A DNA stretch of 64,000 nt from Conoideocrella luteorostrata (Eukaryota; Ascomycota; Sordariomycetes; Hypocreales; Clavicipitaceae), in NCBI GenBank assembly GCA_032433595.1, contig JASWJB010000068.1:62001-126000 (forward strand), read 5' to 3'. Shown here in pieces: positions 25,852 to 37,046 of this stretch. Position numbers and translations under genes: made by a program. The first letter of the stretch is position 1. Every line of letters starts with the position of its first letter. A model generated the notes under the pieces. It was given only the letters and a program-made list of their open reading frames with translations, did not search any database and was not told the DNA's origin.

Positions 25852-27267
25852 TATCACCGCCAAAGGCTATAGAGTAGTAGTCGCAACGGCGAGGTGGCTG
25901 AAGGGGGTGCAAGAGCAGTAATTCGGAAACAAATGCAGTACATCAAATACCATTCTGGACGGGAAGAAAGGAAAGAAAGAAAGCCGAAGGATTAGGCAAG
26001 CATGCGTAAGAAGACGGAGTACGGAGTAGACAGGATGACAAGATAAGGCGAATGACGAGCAAGTCAATGCGAAAGCGGAAGCTCGATAACTAAGCAGGCC
26101 GAGCCAGCTGTAGGACGCTGCAGGATGCTGCAGGATGCTGGATGACCCAGAAGCTGGGGGGCTTTAGTGGGCCGCGATGGCGAGCTACGGCACCCTAGGG
26201 CTAAGCTGGAGCACTGGCGGGTCACGAGCTTGTCTCAGATTCTGTGGCGAGTGGTGGCACCAGACCGCAGATGAGTCGTCACGCAATTGAACCTTGGCGT
26301 TTGGACATTGAGTGCGTTGACATGTACAATGGGATAACTAGTCAAATCCAGTGCCGTAACCGCGTCCGCCGTCCCTACCAAGCGTCAATGATACAAGTGT
26401 CAGTAATGGTATCTTCCGACAGAAGGTAGCGATGGGCAATACCAGCCACTAAAGCACCTGGGCAACTCGACCAACTAACAAAATAGAGACCTGCCAGAAT
26501 AGGAACCACGACATTCCAATGGCCCATACAATGGGCGGCTGGTTCTGGGTCCCTTCGGGAGGCTTGCTGTTTCCTGGCGGGGGCTCAAGAGAACTTTTGG
26601 CGCTTCGAACTGTCTTCTTCCATCGAACAATTGAGCCATTGTAGCCCCATACGATCGGCTTCCGTACCCTTACCCTGGATAGGGCTGATCCATTGCTTTC
26701 AAAATGCAAATGGATCTCTCGTCCCCAACATCACGCAATAATCATCGCGTAATAACCTGCCCGCTTCCGGCGCATATATCCGACTCCGACAACGTGCGGC
26801 CAATGCAAGATTTGCGTGTCTGCAGATGGTGATGCAGCTGTCGTTGGGCTGCCAAGAATATCATTAGTCGTGTCTTGTGTCATAGTGAGGTGATTGACCA
26901 CGTGCCCAACGTGACTGCGACGGAGTGTCTACCAGTTTGATGCAGGCTTCACATCAATTACAGGTACTCCGTACTCCGTAGTCAATTACTATTTCAGCGA
27001 CAAAATATACAGTACTATCCAGTTTGATCATGTGATACTGTTCATGTTCCGTGTCCCCGGCGCCCTCATTGCATCTCCACGACCAACCAGCTCGCCCCAC
27101 TAGCTCGTCGCCCACTCAACTCCCCAACTTTAGTTTCGCTGTCGCTCATCCTTACCACTTCTTCAAGAGCAGCATCATGACAATGCTTTCTCACATCACA
27201 GAAAATTGGTAGCCAGTTGTCACCGAAACATTCTGTGCAACACCATGAAGTCCCTGCAGTCAAAAGT
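25852..27267. other. Divergent promoter region
   Basis: This 1.4-kb region lies between the Mch1-like gene and the OB-fold gene. It contains three copies of the 9-mer TACTCCGTA or its complement: 26020-26028 (complement), and an overlapping pair at 26965-26973 and 26972-26980. There is also a short imperfect CTGCAGGATG tandem near 26110-26140. No gene was seen. Confidence 0.6.
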
Positions 27268-28545
27268 ATGGACATCCCCAACCCAGCCGCCATAACCGTC
27301 GCCCCCACCTCCTTGCCATTCACTCTCATCCCCGTCATCCATGACCTCGTGCGTACGCGCTTTCCTGTGCCTGGTTCCATCTTCCTGGTCGAAGACATTC
27401 AAGTTTGCTCTCTGACTCAAACCGGCCGGTGGCAGGTTGTGCGCCTTATTCTGGGCGATGGCCGGTACTGCATCCAGGCCATTCTGGCGGATGCCATGCA
27501 CCGGCTTGTGCACGGGCGTGAGGTCGCTGTCGGTAGTTATGTGCGCGTAGAAGAGTTTCAGCTGCGTCTGAGGAACTATGAAGCCGGAAGTGGCAAAACC
27601 AGGCAAATGCTTTTCTTGGTGGTGTATGACATCAATGTAGTTGGGTGGAATGATGATGTGCGACGGCTGCATGTAGCACAAAATGAACCGCCGGCTTTGG
27701 ATAAGGGCAAGTCACCATTGCGAGAGTCGACATCTGCAGGTGCATCACCAGCTAGCTCACCAACGAAGCGGTCTTCCGTAAGAAGCGGACACAGACACCC
27801 CGACGTGGAGCAAGTCGACGATGCGGACAACAAGGGACATCTTTTCGAGAAAGCCGTATCGCCTATGAAAGGCCCAGTGTCCACCCCAGCCTCAGCAGCC
27901 GGTACACCCGTTAAAAAACGTGTGAGGAGAGGCGATCGCGCTGATCATGGGGGCGTTTCCCAAGACGAAAACATATCGGATGCATTCGAAGAGTTCGAAA
28001 CCTTGACATTCCCACCCAGAAAACCCTCAAGCTCGCCATCAAAGCCAATACAGGTAAACAAGGGCAGCAAACAGACAGTATTGCCCATCGCGCTTCCCCG
28101 AGATTGGCACGACCTGCAAACACCACTCAAACTCACGACTCTACGGTCTGTCCCAAATTTACCTTACCGGCAAAACTGGTCGTGCAACGTTCTCGCCATT
28201 CTCGCAACTCTGTCACCGATTGAAACATCTAACTTGCCTCCCTACAAACAGCGGACTGCTCGCTTGATGGACCCATCAACGGCAAAACGTGTTCATCTGA
28301 CTGTCTTCCTGGATCCCGAAGAGTTTACGCCTAGCGTGGGAAGTGCGGTATTGTTGACGGGCGTAAAAAATCACAGATTTGATGGAGGCAGTTTGAAGAA
28401 GTATGCTAGCGACCGCAGAGGTGGGAGATGGTGGTTCGAAGACCCGTGGGAGCTGGGCTGGTGCGATGTCAAGGGCATAAAGGATTGGTGGACGCAAATG
28501 GAAGCCTACGCTGCGAGTAGAGCATCAGAAGAGAACCCTGGATGA
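27268..28545 (+). CDS. Conserved protein with two OB-fold-like regions
   Basis: The single exon gives 425 residues from the ATG at 27268; the frame is open upstream but has no earlier ATG in frame. Residues 15-130 read as an OB-fold-like beta barrel (for example VVRLILGDGRYCIQAILAD, then SYVRVEEFQLRL). Residues 285-410 form a second such region (SCNVLAILATLS, then KRVHLTVFLDP and AVLLTGVKNHRFDGG). Between them lies a disordered Ser/Pro/Lys-rich linker with SPTKR- and SPMK-like sites. This layout resembles single-stranded-DNA-binding proteins of the RPA or telomere-capping kind, but no named family could be fixed. The cellular role is inference. Confidence 0.75.
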   Translation: MDIPNPAAITVAPTSLPFTLIPVIHDLVRTRFPVPGSIFLVEDIQVCSLTQTGRWQVVRLILGDGRYCIQAILADAMHRLVHGREVAVGSYVRVEEFQLRLRNYEAGSGKTRQMLFLVVYDINVVGWNDDVRRLHVAQNEPPALDKGKSPLRESTSAGASPASSPTKRSSVRSGHRHPDVEQVDDADNKGHLFEKAVSPMKGPVSTPASAAGTPVKKRVRRGDRADHGGVSQDENISDAFEEFETLTFPPRKPSSSPSKPIQVNKGSKQTVLPIALPRDWHDLQTPLKLTTLRSVPNLPYRQNWSCNVLAILATLSPIETSNLPPYKQRTARLMDPSTAKRVHLTVFLDPEEFTPSVGSAVLLTGVKNHRFDGGSLKKYASDRRGGRWWFEDPWELGWCDVKGIKDWWTQMEAYAASRASEENPG

Positions 28546-28873
28546 AGCGAGAGTAACGTTCTATTCGCGTCATGTGTGTATTGCTTTACCTTTCCGGGCC
28601 TCTTCACAGCAGGAACGGGTACGGCTGACTGTGTGGAATTGCGTTTCGATACGGGAAGGGAATGATTGATGTCTTTACCACAGAGGAGTCCAATCCAATG
28701 CCTTGGCTTTGCTAAGCAGTGTTTGGAATTCCGGCCGCTGCGTTGCAGCACTTACTTCAGGGGTGACCCGTGAAAACGAATGAGGGAACAGCGTCGAGTC
28801 CATAAGCAAGTGAAATCAGTTCATTATTTCTAGGATGTATTAAAACGAAACTTTCTATCTCTATTCATTCCCA
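28546..28873. other. Convergent 3' intergenic
   Basis: This 0.33-kb stretch lies between the stops of the OB-fold gene and the monooxygenase. Both 3' UTRs must fit here. Nothing else was seen. Confidence 0.6.
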
Positions 28874-30394
28874 TTACGCTTTCCCATTCGTGTGAGCTGT
28901 TCCGTTCCCATACGCTTTACCATTCTCATATACCTTGCCATTACCAAAAGTGTCATTCACCCACTCCAGCCCATCGAGGCTTCCAAACATTGCATGCCAA
29001 GTATCGGAAATGTAGTTATCTCTTGGCATCCACGGCGCCTCAGTAGCGGCCTTGGGCAACACGCTCTGTGCAGTCTTCACATACGTCGATTTTAAGTCCA
29101 TCACAGACGTTTCCACCAACTGCTCTGGGTTAGGAACCCTTGGGACAACACTTGTGCACTCTTTATCGCGGAAAGCCTCGAGAAGTCGCACGACCAAGGA
29201 GGCTGTTGCGTCGGCGCCGAGAGTCCACGAGGCATTGGTGTAGCCAATAATGAAGGATGCGTTGGGAACGTCTTGAAGCATGGAACTTCTCCAGATGAAC
29301 TTCTCTGATAGTTTGACGGGCTGTCCATCCACGTCGACGGTTGCGCCACCGGCAAGCTGAAGCTTCAGACCCGTTGCAGTGACTATGATATCCGCGTCCA
29401 GGAACTGGCCCGAGTTCAGCTCAATGCCAGTAGCGGTTACGGACTTGATAGTCCCTGTGACGACATCTGCGTGTCCCGTGTGCAGCGCTTTGTAGAAATC
29501 TCCGTCGGGACAGACACATAATCGCTGCTCCCATGGATTGTAGGACGGAATGAAGTGAGGATCAACGGACATGTGCTTGGGAAGTGCGCGAGCGGTTCTC
29601 CGGCGAAGAGCCCACTTCGCAGTGGATGGGAAAGCTTGACAGAACAGAAAGAGGAGACGCGAGGTCAAAATCCAGCGGATTCGCTTCAGCTGCAGACAGG
29701 CGGCACGAGGAAGGATGTAGTCGATCCAGGAGTTTGCGTTGCGGTTAGGCAGTTCGACGATGTAGGTCGGGCTTCGCTGCAGCATCGTTGCTAGCTTAGC
29801 CTTTTCCGCAAGCTTTGGAAGAAGAGTAACGGCCGTGGCTCCAGAGCCGACAACAACGACCTTTTTACCTGAGTAGTCTAGATCCTCAGGCCAGAACTGC
29901 GGGTGAATAGTCTGGCCCTGGAAGTTGTCGAGACCCGGGATCTTTGCTTGAAGGGGAGTGCTATAGTCATAGTATCCGGTGCCGAAAATGACGTACCGCG
30001 CCGTAATGGGCCGAGTCTGACCGTTGCTGTCTACCGTGAGATTCCATTGTTGGTCTTCGGTAGACCACGAGCCGTGCTGGACGCGGTGGTGGAAGCGAAT
30101 GTTCTTGTCGATGCCGAACTTGGACGTCGCCTCCCCGAGATATTTCAGGATGGACTCGCCGGTGCCGATGGGGTTGTTTTGGTTCCACGGATACCACTGG
30201 AAGCCGAATGTGAAGAGATCGGAATCGGAGCGGATGCCGGGATATTTGAAGAGATCCCAGGTTCCGCCGATGGCGTTGCGGGCTTCTAGGATGCAGTACT
30301 TGAAAGAGGGGAAAGCGGTTTGGATGCGGTACGCCGCATTGATTCCTGAGATGCCGGCGCCGACGATGACGATGTCATAATCGGGCGTGGCCAT
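28874..30394 (-). CDS. Flavin-dependent monooxygenase, Baeyer-Villiger type
   Basis: This FAD- and NADPH-dependent monooxygenase inserts oxygen next to a ketone or oxidises a heteroatom in a small molecule. The single exon gives 506 residues. The first Rossmann motif GAGISG is at 12-17, the GTW(D) block follows (GGTWDLFKYPG), the Baeyer-Villiger fingerprint FQGQTIHPQFWP is at 158-169, and the NADPH motif GSGATA is at 183-188. The fingerprint sets it apart from ordinary N-hydroxylating members. The C-terminal about 25 residues are a low-complexity stretch of repeated NGK/NGT units, outside the catalytic core. The neighbours are housekeeping genes, so no metabolic cluster is implied. The natural substrate is unknown. 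Confidence 0.92.
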   Translation of the reverse strand: MATPDYDIVIVGAGISGINAAYRIQTAFPSFKYCILEARNAIGGTWDLFKYPGIRSDSDLFTFGFQWYPWNQNNPIGTGESILKYLGEATSKFGIDKNIRFHHRVQHGSWSTEDQQWNLTVDSNGQTRPITARYVIFGTGYYDYSTPLQAKIPGLDNFQGQTIHPQFWPEDLDYSGKKVVVVGSGATAVTLLPKLAEKAKLATMLQRSPTYIVELPNRNANSWIDYILPRAACLQLKRIRWILTSRLLFLFCQAFPSTAKWALRRRTARALPKHMSVDPHFIPSYNPWEQRLCVCPDGDFYKALHTGHADVVTGTIKSVTATGIELNSGQFLDADIIVTATGLKLQLAGGATVDVDGQPVKLSEKFIWRSSMLQDVPNASFIIGYTNASWTLGADATASLVVRLLEAFRDKECTSVVPRVPNPEQLVETSVMDLKSTYVKTAQSVLPKAATEAPWMPRDNYISDTWHAMFGSLDGLEWVNDTFGNGKVYENGKAYGNGTAHTNGKA

Positions 30395-30518
30395 GTTTGG
30401 ACTGACTGACTTGATGTTGTTTTGGATTCACGACTGGGCTGGTTCGTGACTGGAGATGGTGGAGATGGAAATCGTGTAGACGGCGACGGCGCCTGGCGGA
30501 GATGGGCACCAGAAGCCT

Positions 30519-30528
30519 ATTTATAAAT
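30519..30528 (-). promoter_or_regulatory. Candidate TATA box for the monooxygenase gene
   Basis: The element ATTTATAAAT lies about 125 nt upstream of the ATG at 30394. This is a motif match only. Confidence 0.35.
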
Positions 30529-31559
30529 GAAATCAAATACTCCATACGGAGTTTATAACCAAGAGCCATGCCGGCTCCTTACGTGCTTTAGCAGGGCAAC
30601 CCTGGGCAATGCCATGGCTGCTGGCTGAGCTCGTCATCTCGATTGCGTGTTTTTGACCTGTGTCGGGATGGTTCCGGCACAACTTCGACGTGCACCCCGT
30701 GAATCCCGGGGCCGAGGACCCGGCCCTAAGCCCAGTGGGATTCGACATCTGTCCCGTTTAAGAATGTGATGCGAGCCCTGGACGGCGTAGCACTGTAAAG
30801 GGTGTGTCTGAACCCCTCGAGCCACCAGACGGTTTCGAATCACGGAGAGCTTTGTAGTAGGGAGTAACTAGTGAATTAGAGTGTGCGGATTGTCCCCACT
30901 TCGCCTCATGAACGCGTGGTGAATGGGTGGCCGAGCGATGGGACCGGCAAATTGGCACAAGAAGATGGGGGGAAGCTGAGGGGAGGACGCTTTGGGCTGC
31001 GGGCCAGTTACAGCGCAGCTAGTTAGTTGGTTGGTTATTTTGGCAGCCTGGAGCGGGCTGCTTGTGCTGCTTGTGCTGCTTGTGTCACCTCGTGGTCGTG
31101 CCACTGCCGAGGCACCTCTGCGAGCATCAATCAACACGCGACGCTTCAATGCATCGCATACATCTGCGACTTGGCCTCGTCGGACTTACTCCGTAGATTG
31201 CGAATTGACACTTGTCTGCATATGATATGCCCTCCATAGATAACCTCATTCTTCTTTAGGAACTAGTAGCGAAGTTGCGCTGATGTGCTGTAGGGCAGAT
31301 TCAGTGTCGCGCGATTCCTGTTCAACGTCGTTGTGCCGCAATTCGTCTGATGCCGAACCGCAACGCTGCAGTCATTCTGCCAGATAACGCCAACGCCGGC
31401 TTTGCACATCGCTGCAAGATGATGGAGTCTAATTTTAGGAACTGCTGCAAAGCTCTTCTCGAAATAGCGTGATAAGTAACTATTGTTGTACTCCGTAGTT
31501 GTTGATGTTGTTGCGCTGATGCTCTGCCGCTGCATGGACTTGTGACAACCGCCGCATGG
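30529..31559. other. Intergenic, no gene seen
   Basis: This is the rest of the 1.2-kb gap upstream of the monooxygenase. It has two TACTCCGTA copies (31187-31195 and 31490-31498) and a 9-bp tandem of CTTGTGCTG type near 31058-31085. No coding support was seen. Confidence 0.5.
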
Positions 31560-32636
31560 TTATGCCAACATTTCTTCATGTCCCATTTCCCTCAACACCT
31601 CTTGCACCGCTTCCAGCACCCTCCCATGAAGATGATCTGGCGCAGCTACAAACCCGAAATTGCCGCTCATCTTCCTGCCCGCCGTCAATTCAATATCCCT
31701 TCCCAGCACATCCGTAATCTTCCCCCCTGCCTCCTCGAAGAGCAGCATGGCGCCTGCGTGGTCCCACGATTTTGCGTATCGATCTCGTTTTTTATACACC
31801 CAGACGGTTGTGTTGCCCAACCCGAGTGCCAGAGTGGCCCATCGAAGAACCCACGGCACGAGGTCGCACCCCGGGAAATTGGCGCTAAGTCGAGTTGCTA
31901 TAACCTCGTGAACGTTGTCGAGTGCCGAGTCAACGATACCAACACATGTGACGAATCGGATGTCATCAGACGTGGTGGACACTCGGGAAACATGTCGGTC
32001 GCTCGTGTCACTGACAGGTGCTTTCATTGATCTAGCGTGGGTGCCGTATCCTCGTACGGCATAGACGATGCATCCGTCCCCAGCAGGATCTATGTTCTCG
32101 TTCCTCAGCGGCGCGGCCGCGTTGATTGACATGTTCGGGCACCCAACCGACCCGAGGGTTTGCTTCCCATCAACTAGCAATCCGATGTTTATCGCGTACA
32201 GCTCCCCCCTCACGTAGGTCTTGGTCCCATCAATAGGGTCGAATATCCATGTCCTTCCTGCTTTGCTGGGGGTGCTTGACCCGGCTAGATCGATAAGATC
32301 ACACATGTGCTCCTCCGACGTGGGCACCGCACAGGACTGGGCGTCTGGACCAAGCTGGCTTTTCTGTAATAATTCCCACACCCTGCGCAGCAGATTGCTG
32401 TTTTCTCTCAACGCGGATGCATTTTCCTCGCCCACAAACGTGTCCTCGGGAAACGCGCTCTTAAACGTAGCAATGAGCAATGCCTGGACTGCAAAATCCG
32501 CGACTGTGACTGGTGAGAGGTCGTCCTTCTCTGTGACGCCCTTGTCTCGGGAAGAGATGATGGATTGGCTGAGCTGCGCAGCCTGCCGGAGTGCGCCGAA
32601 CGAGAGGGCAAGCTCCCTCGCGTACGGACTATCCAT
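31560..32636 (-). CDS. 3'(2'),5'-bisphosphate nucleotidase, HAL2/MET22-like
   Basis: This magnesium-dependent, lithium- and sodium-sensitive phosphatase removes the 3' phosphate from PAP and PAPS in sulfate assimilation and salt tolerance. The single exon gives 358 residues from the ATG at 32636. SPVTVADFAVQ at about 41-51, the metal-ligand GEE at 69-71, the core DPIDGT at 133-138 (followed by KTYVRGE) and WDHAGAMLLFEEAGG near residue 300 are the family marks. The ATG chosen matches where yeast Met22 begins. An upstream in-frame ATG at 32825 would add 63 poorly conserved residues. It may be a paralogue of the main HAL2, because several positions differ from the yeast enzyme. Confidence 0.88.
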   Translation of the reverse strand: MDSPYARELALSFGALRQAAQLSQSIISSRDKGVTEKDDLSPVTVADFAVQALLIATFKSAFPEDTFVGEENASALRENSNLLRRVWELLQKSQLGPDAQSCAVPTSEEHMCDLIDLAGSSTPSKAGRTWIFDPIDGTKTYVRGELYAINIGLLVDGKQTLGSVGCPNMSINAAAPLRNENIDPAGDGCIVYAVRGYGTHARSMKAPVSDTSDRHVSRVSTTSDDIRFVTCVGIVDSALDNVHEVIATRLSANFPGCDLVPWVLRWATLALGLGNTTVWVYKKRDRYAKSWDHAGAMLLFEEAGGKITDVLGRDIELTAGRKMSGNFGFVAAPDHLHGRVLEAVQEVLREMGHEEMLA

Positions 32637-33639
32637 TTTGGTGAGCGACTTGGGATGGCGAGCAACTGAATATCGGTATCTGGTGGTGCAGAGCTCGTGA
32701 GGTTTGGGCGAAGACGAAGGCAAATGCGCCGGCCGAAACGACCGAAACGAAAAGTGGATAACTTGGCCAAGCATCTCTGAAGGGTTGTGCAACCCTGTCT
32801 CCCTCACCTCACGTTGGCCGGCCATTAACAATCGAAAACTTGTGAATTAAATGAGGGAAATTCGTTTAGACAATGCTTGTTTGAAAGTATTTGTTCCTTG
32901 CTTTGTGCATCCATCTTGCGTAAGCTCAGTGCGGCAGGCAGGTCACCCGTAATTTAATTCGCACAAGACGGCTCAGTTGCTGGTTTGGGCAAGAATCGCG
33001 ATGTACAAGGTATCTTTTCGACCGCCCACCGAAACTGGAGTATCGTATCGCAGTTGCATACTACTGCTACGCGCATGTGACCCGGGTTATCTCCCGCGAT
33101 TGGTCTGAGGCAAGGAGGAAATCAAGAGCTTGTCTCATTCTCCTGGTGCTTAATATGGCGTGAACGCAAGTTCCCGCGGCGGCACTTTTGCGGTCAGCAT
33201 AGCTCGTACGAACAGATTCAAAGTGGAGACTCGAGCGAGATAAGTAGAAGCATCTCCCTCTGTGTTCATTATTTAAGTCTCTGGGTATGAGAAGAGCATC
33301 GAATGAAGTAACCATGTCCCAAGCACAATGTCTTATTGCACGCTTCACTGTACGCGATGTGTAGCCGGACTCAGTTTCAGATTTTCAAGGTTTCATGATG
33401 TTGTTCGTCTACAAAGGAAATGTCTTTGAGCAGCAAAATGGGCTGAAAGAGAAAAGAAAAAAAGGGTATCAACCTGTTGTACAATTTATAAATCTTCGTC
33501 GCACCCAACGATCGCAAGGATTCACCAGTGCTTGTTCCAGCCCCCCCAACATCAGCCAGGTCGCGAGACCGTAGGGGAGCCACCTCGACATCATTCAATA
33601 CCACCGTGCATTCAATCTTCTCGAATGTCAGCCGTCACA
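32637..33639. other. Intergenic, no gene seen
   Basis: This 1-kb stretch is the upstream region of the nucleotidase gene plus the 3' UTR of the flotillin gene. Only short frames occur. Confidence 0.5.
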
Positions 33640-35274
33640 CTAGTTGTTGGCCTTGTCGCCATTTGTGTTGCTCTGGTTCATAGCCTGCATTCCAGCATTC
33701 ATCTTTCCAAACTGCCACTCCGGCAGCGTAATCCCTGTCTGGTCATGGATCGTTGTCATCAAAGGCGGGAGCATCTGGTACACGTTGCGCATAGCGGAAG
33801 CTGCATCACCACCAGACTCGCCGTTTGCGTTGCTCCCAGTGTTCCAGACGCTGATCTTGGGCTGCAGACCCCGGATAGCCTCGGCGTTGGCCTTGGCGAG
33901 TTCCACGTAGGTACCCTTCTCGATCATCATGTATTGGATGAGACCGGCAGGTCCACCAAAAGCATGGGCAAGCTTACCATAGGCATCGGCCATGGCGGAA
34001 ATACCCTCCGCCTCTTTGATCTGGCGAAAGACGCTGGCATCAGCACTCTGCTGGGCGGCATAATTGTCGGCGTCGGCCTCAATGCGGGTCTTGTAAGCGC
34101 CGGCGTCGGCCATGCGCTGGGCTGCTTCCTGCTGGGCGCGTGAATCAGCAGTGACTTCGTAAGCAGCAGCATCACTAGACTGCTGCTGGCTTTCTCGGGC
34201 GATTGTTGCGGCGACGACGTCCTTGGCACGCAGACGCTCCACCTCAGCGGCGGCGCGCTTCACCTCGACCTGCTTGAGGAGTTCTTGGTCCTTGGACTCA
34301 AGAGCACGGTTGGCTTCGACACGGGCAATTTCGACATCGCGATCAAGCAGCGTCTGCTTGGTTTTGAGTTTGGACTCTGCTGTGGCGCGCTCGATGTCGC
34401 GCTCTGTCTTCTGCACAGCCGTCTCGGCGCTGATCTTGGCAAGCTCACGATCCTGTTCGCCCTTGCGTTTTGACTCCCCGACATTACCGCGAAACTGGGC
34501 GTCTGCTACGTCGATTCTTGCTTGGTTTGTGGCGCCCTCGTGGGCTTTGCGGGAGAGTGACTCGAAGTAGACGGATCCAGGGGCGTCCTTGAGTTCTTTG
34601 ACCTGCACAAAAGGTTAGTTAAAAGCTTTGATAGGGACGGAATGATGGAGGGAGTAAGTAAAAGGTGGATGGACTTGCGTTTGCATTATATATCTTCAAT
34701 CTAATGCGCTTGTTAGTCTTTTTTTTCCGATCGATCTAGCAATATCGCGGCGCGGTATGGAATAAACATACCCAAACTGATCAAGTTCACTCTGAATGTT
34801 GCGGAAAATGCGTTTCTTGAAAACCTCCCGCTCGGTGAAGATCTCCTCCATGGTCATGCTCGACACCAGCACACGAGTTTCACCCTCAATGATGCCCTTG
34901 ATGATACTCTCGACATGGGCACCATGGTCTCTCTTCCCGTTCTCAGACTGCGCCAGAAGCATGGCATACTTCATCAGGGCGTCACCGCGATCCTCTCTAA
35001 GACCGGGTGTCTCATTGTCAGGCGAATCATCGACACGTGCATTTGCGCCGCGTTGGTTGACGTCTGGGCCAACGGTGAAGACAACCGGAAGAGCAAACTG
35101 AAGCTTTTCTCTCGTCATTGCCCGCATGTCCATAGCATAGTCATGCGGCTGGACGCTGAAGCGGGTGCATCGCTGGAGAGGCCATACCCAAGATGCTTTG
35201 GTAATCTTGACGGTATGGACGCCCATACCAGTGATGGCGAGGTACTCATCGGGTCCGGAGACTCTGTACGACAT
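33640..35274 (-). CDS. Flotillin-like protein
   Basis: This is a membrane-microdomain scaffold protein of the SPFH/flotillin family, as FloA in Aspergillus. On the minus strand the exons are 35274-34772, 34700-34679 and 34602-33640, giving 495 residues. Exon 2 is only 22 nt and encodes the LKIYNAN block, needed to bridge ELDQFG to VKELKDAPG. Intron 2 (34678-34603) starts with GC in the favoured context GCAAGT. The N-terminal SPFH domain covers about residues 1-190. A long Ala/Glu/Lys-rich coiled coil follows (about 200-370, with AETAVQKTERDIERATAES-like heptads), then the flotillin C-terminal part. There is no signal peptide, so it should attach to the inner face of the plasma membrane. Confidence 0.94.
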
Positions 35275-37046
35275 GTTGAAAGCGAAAGGCGTAGGGTTCC
35301 AAGTGAAAGGGCGTCAAGAAGTGGTCAGGCAGCAACCGGTAAAGGCCGCGAGATGAGGAGAAGGATGCAGGCTAAGAGGGTCAAGCGTAATTCGTTTCCA
35401 AAACACGGATGCGTGAGAGATCATGAGGAACTCCAGACAATGCTGGGGATGGCGATGGGTCTTATACCGTTTGAGTTGGCTTCTGTGCAAGGGAAGTATA
35501 TCACTGCATGCATGTTTGAACTCTGCCGCGACTAAAACCTAAGTTCAGCGGAACCCAACGTGTGCAAGGCATAGCCAGATGCAGCAGCCTGCGCCACTGA
35601 TTGGAAGTGAGGCTCGCAGAAAGCCTTGGCTAGGTAAGGTTAATACGGTTTGTGTTCACGAGAACGTTCCACCTTTCTCCCTGTAAGCCCGCCCCCCAGG
35701 CAGCGAGTTAGCTAGCCACCTAGCCTTGATCCTTCTGGAAGCCTGCCTCTTCCGGGGGCCGTCGGGTGGGGCCCAGTCTGATGCTCAACGCTAGCACTCC
35801 GTAGTTATCGCCCCTTCCCTTTCTTGAGACCGGGCTGTGATGGAGGAGGAGACATCCATGAATCCTCCACCCGAGTTAGGTAATTGCTGGGAATAGGTCC
35901 AGGAGGAATTCTCTCTGTCTGAGGCTGGAGGTGAATGCACATCAACCGGGCGGCTCACCAATTAGGGGCAGCCGTGAGCAAACCTGCATTGCACTGCCTG
36001 TCCCACGGGGACACGGAGATGTGATTTGCCAGAGGCTGAACGGAATTTTGCGGACGTAGCTTGTGCGGAGACCTGCATCATCAGGCGTTTGCACGAAGTA
36101 CACGTAGGGAACACATTCACGTACATGCGCAGCTGCTGCCATTAAAGAGCACGTTTGCTGTGCATTAGTGGTGACGAGCCCAAGAAAACAAAGGGGAAAA
36201 CAAGAGAGGACGAAACACATGTTGAGCAATTTACCGCGTTTGTTTTTGCTTGTCTGCCAGTCAGCCACAACTGGCGACAAGCCGATCACTACTCAATGCT
36301 CCGTGACACCCAATGGCCGTCTGCTCCTGGCAATGCCGCGAGGCAACAAGCCGTCCACGTTCATCCAGCTCCTGCTTCAGCCCTCGCTTCAGTGTCCCCA
36401 TCACATAATAATGAGGTGCTCAAATTGTTAGAGGCATGTGCGTTTATAATTCTGGAGCGCCAATAGAAGCACACTTAGCCTGCCGCCAAGTTGGATGCTG
36501 CGCCTCACAGACACAGCCACCACGCAATTTACGCAATTTACGCCCTCTGTACTCCGTAGTTTGTGCTCGGCGTCACCCAAGATCCAGATGGCGCACTTTG
36601 CCCACCTTTCCGCTCCACACTCCACACTTCACGCCTGTCATTGCCACCTCCCGTGGGGGTATATCGTCTACTTCGAAGCACCCAAACCACATCGCCGGGG
36701 CTTTAGTTTTGCCTCGCTGCCTCACTGCCTCACTGCCTCGCTTATTTTTTTCTCCTCTTTAATCTCAGGATCCGTCCACGCTCACTGCATTGGTGCAGCA
36801 TTCAGTACCGCGGCGCCCGTGTGCAATGCACGACGTCATTTCTTTGTCCTGTTGTCCTGTTTGCCAAGCTCCAGACGGGTAATACGGAACAAATACGTAG
36901 TTAGGCGGCTGCCAAGTGTATCGTGGCCTTGGCGTAATACGGACCTTGAGCAGTGACCCCAGCTGCGTTTGCACGGACAGACTGTCGTTCAAGATAGCAT
37001 TCAGTTCAGCATTCCCATCTCGCTGCTGCATCCAATTACGGTAAAT
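35275..37046. other. 1.8-kb divergent intergenic region
   Basis: It lies between the flotillin gene and the PPxY protein gene. One TACTCCGTA is at 36550-36558 and the near match CACTCCGTA is near 35805. A CTCACTGC short tandem is at about 36718-36740. No gene was seen. Confidence 0.5.
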
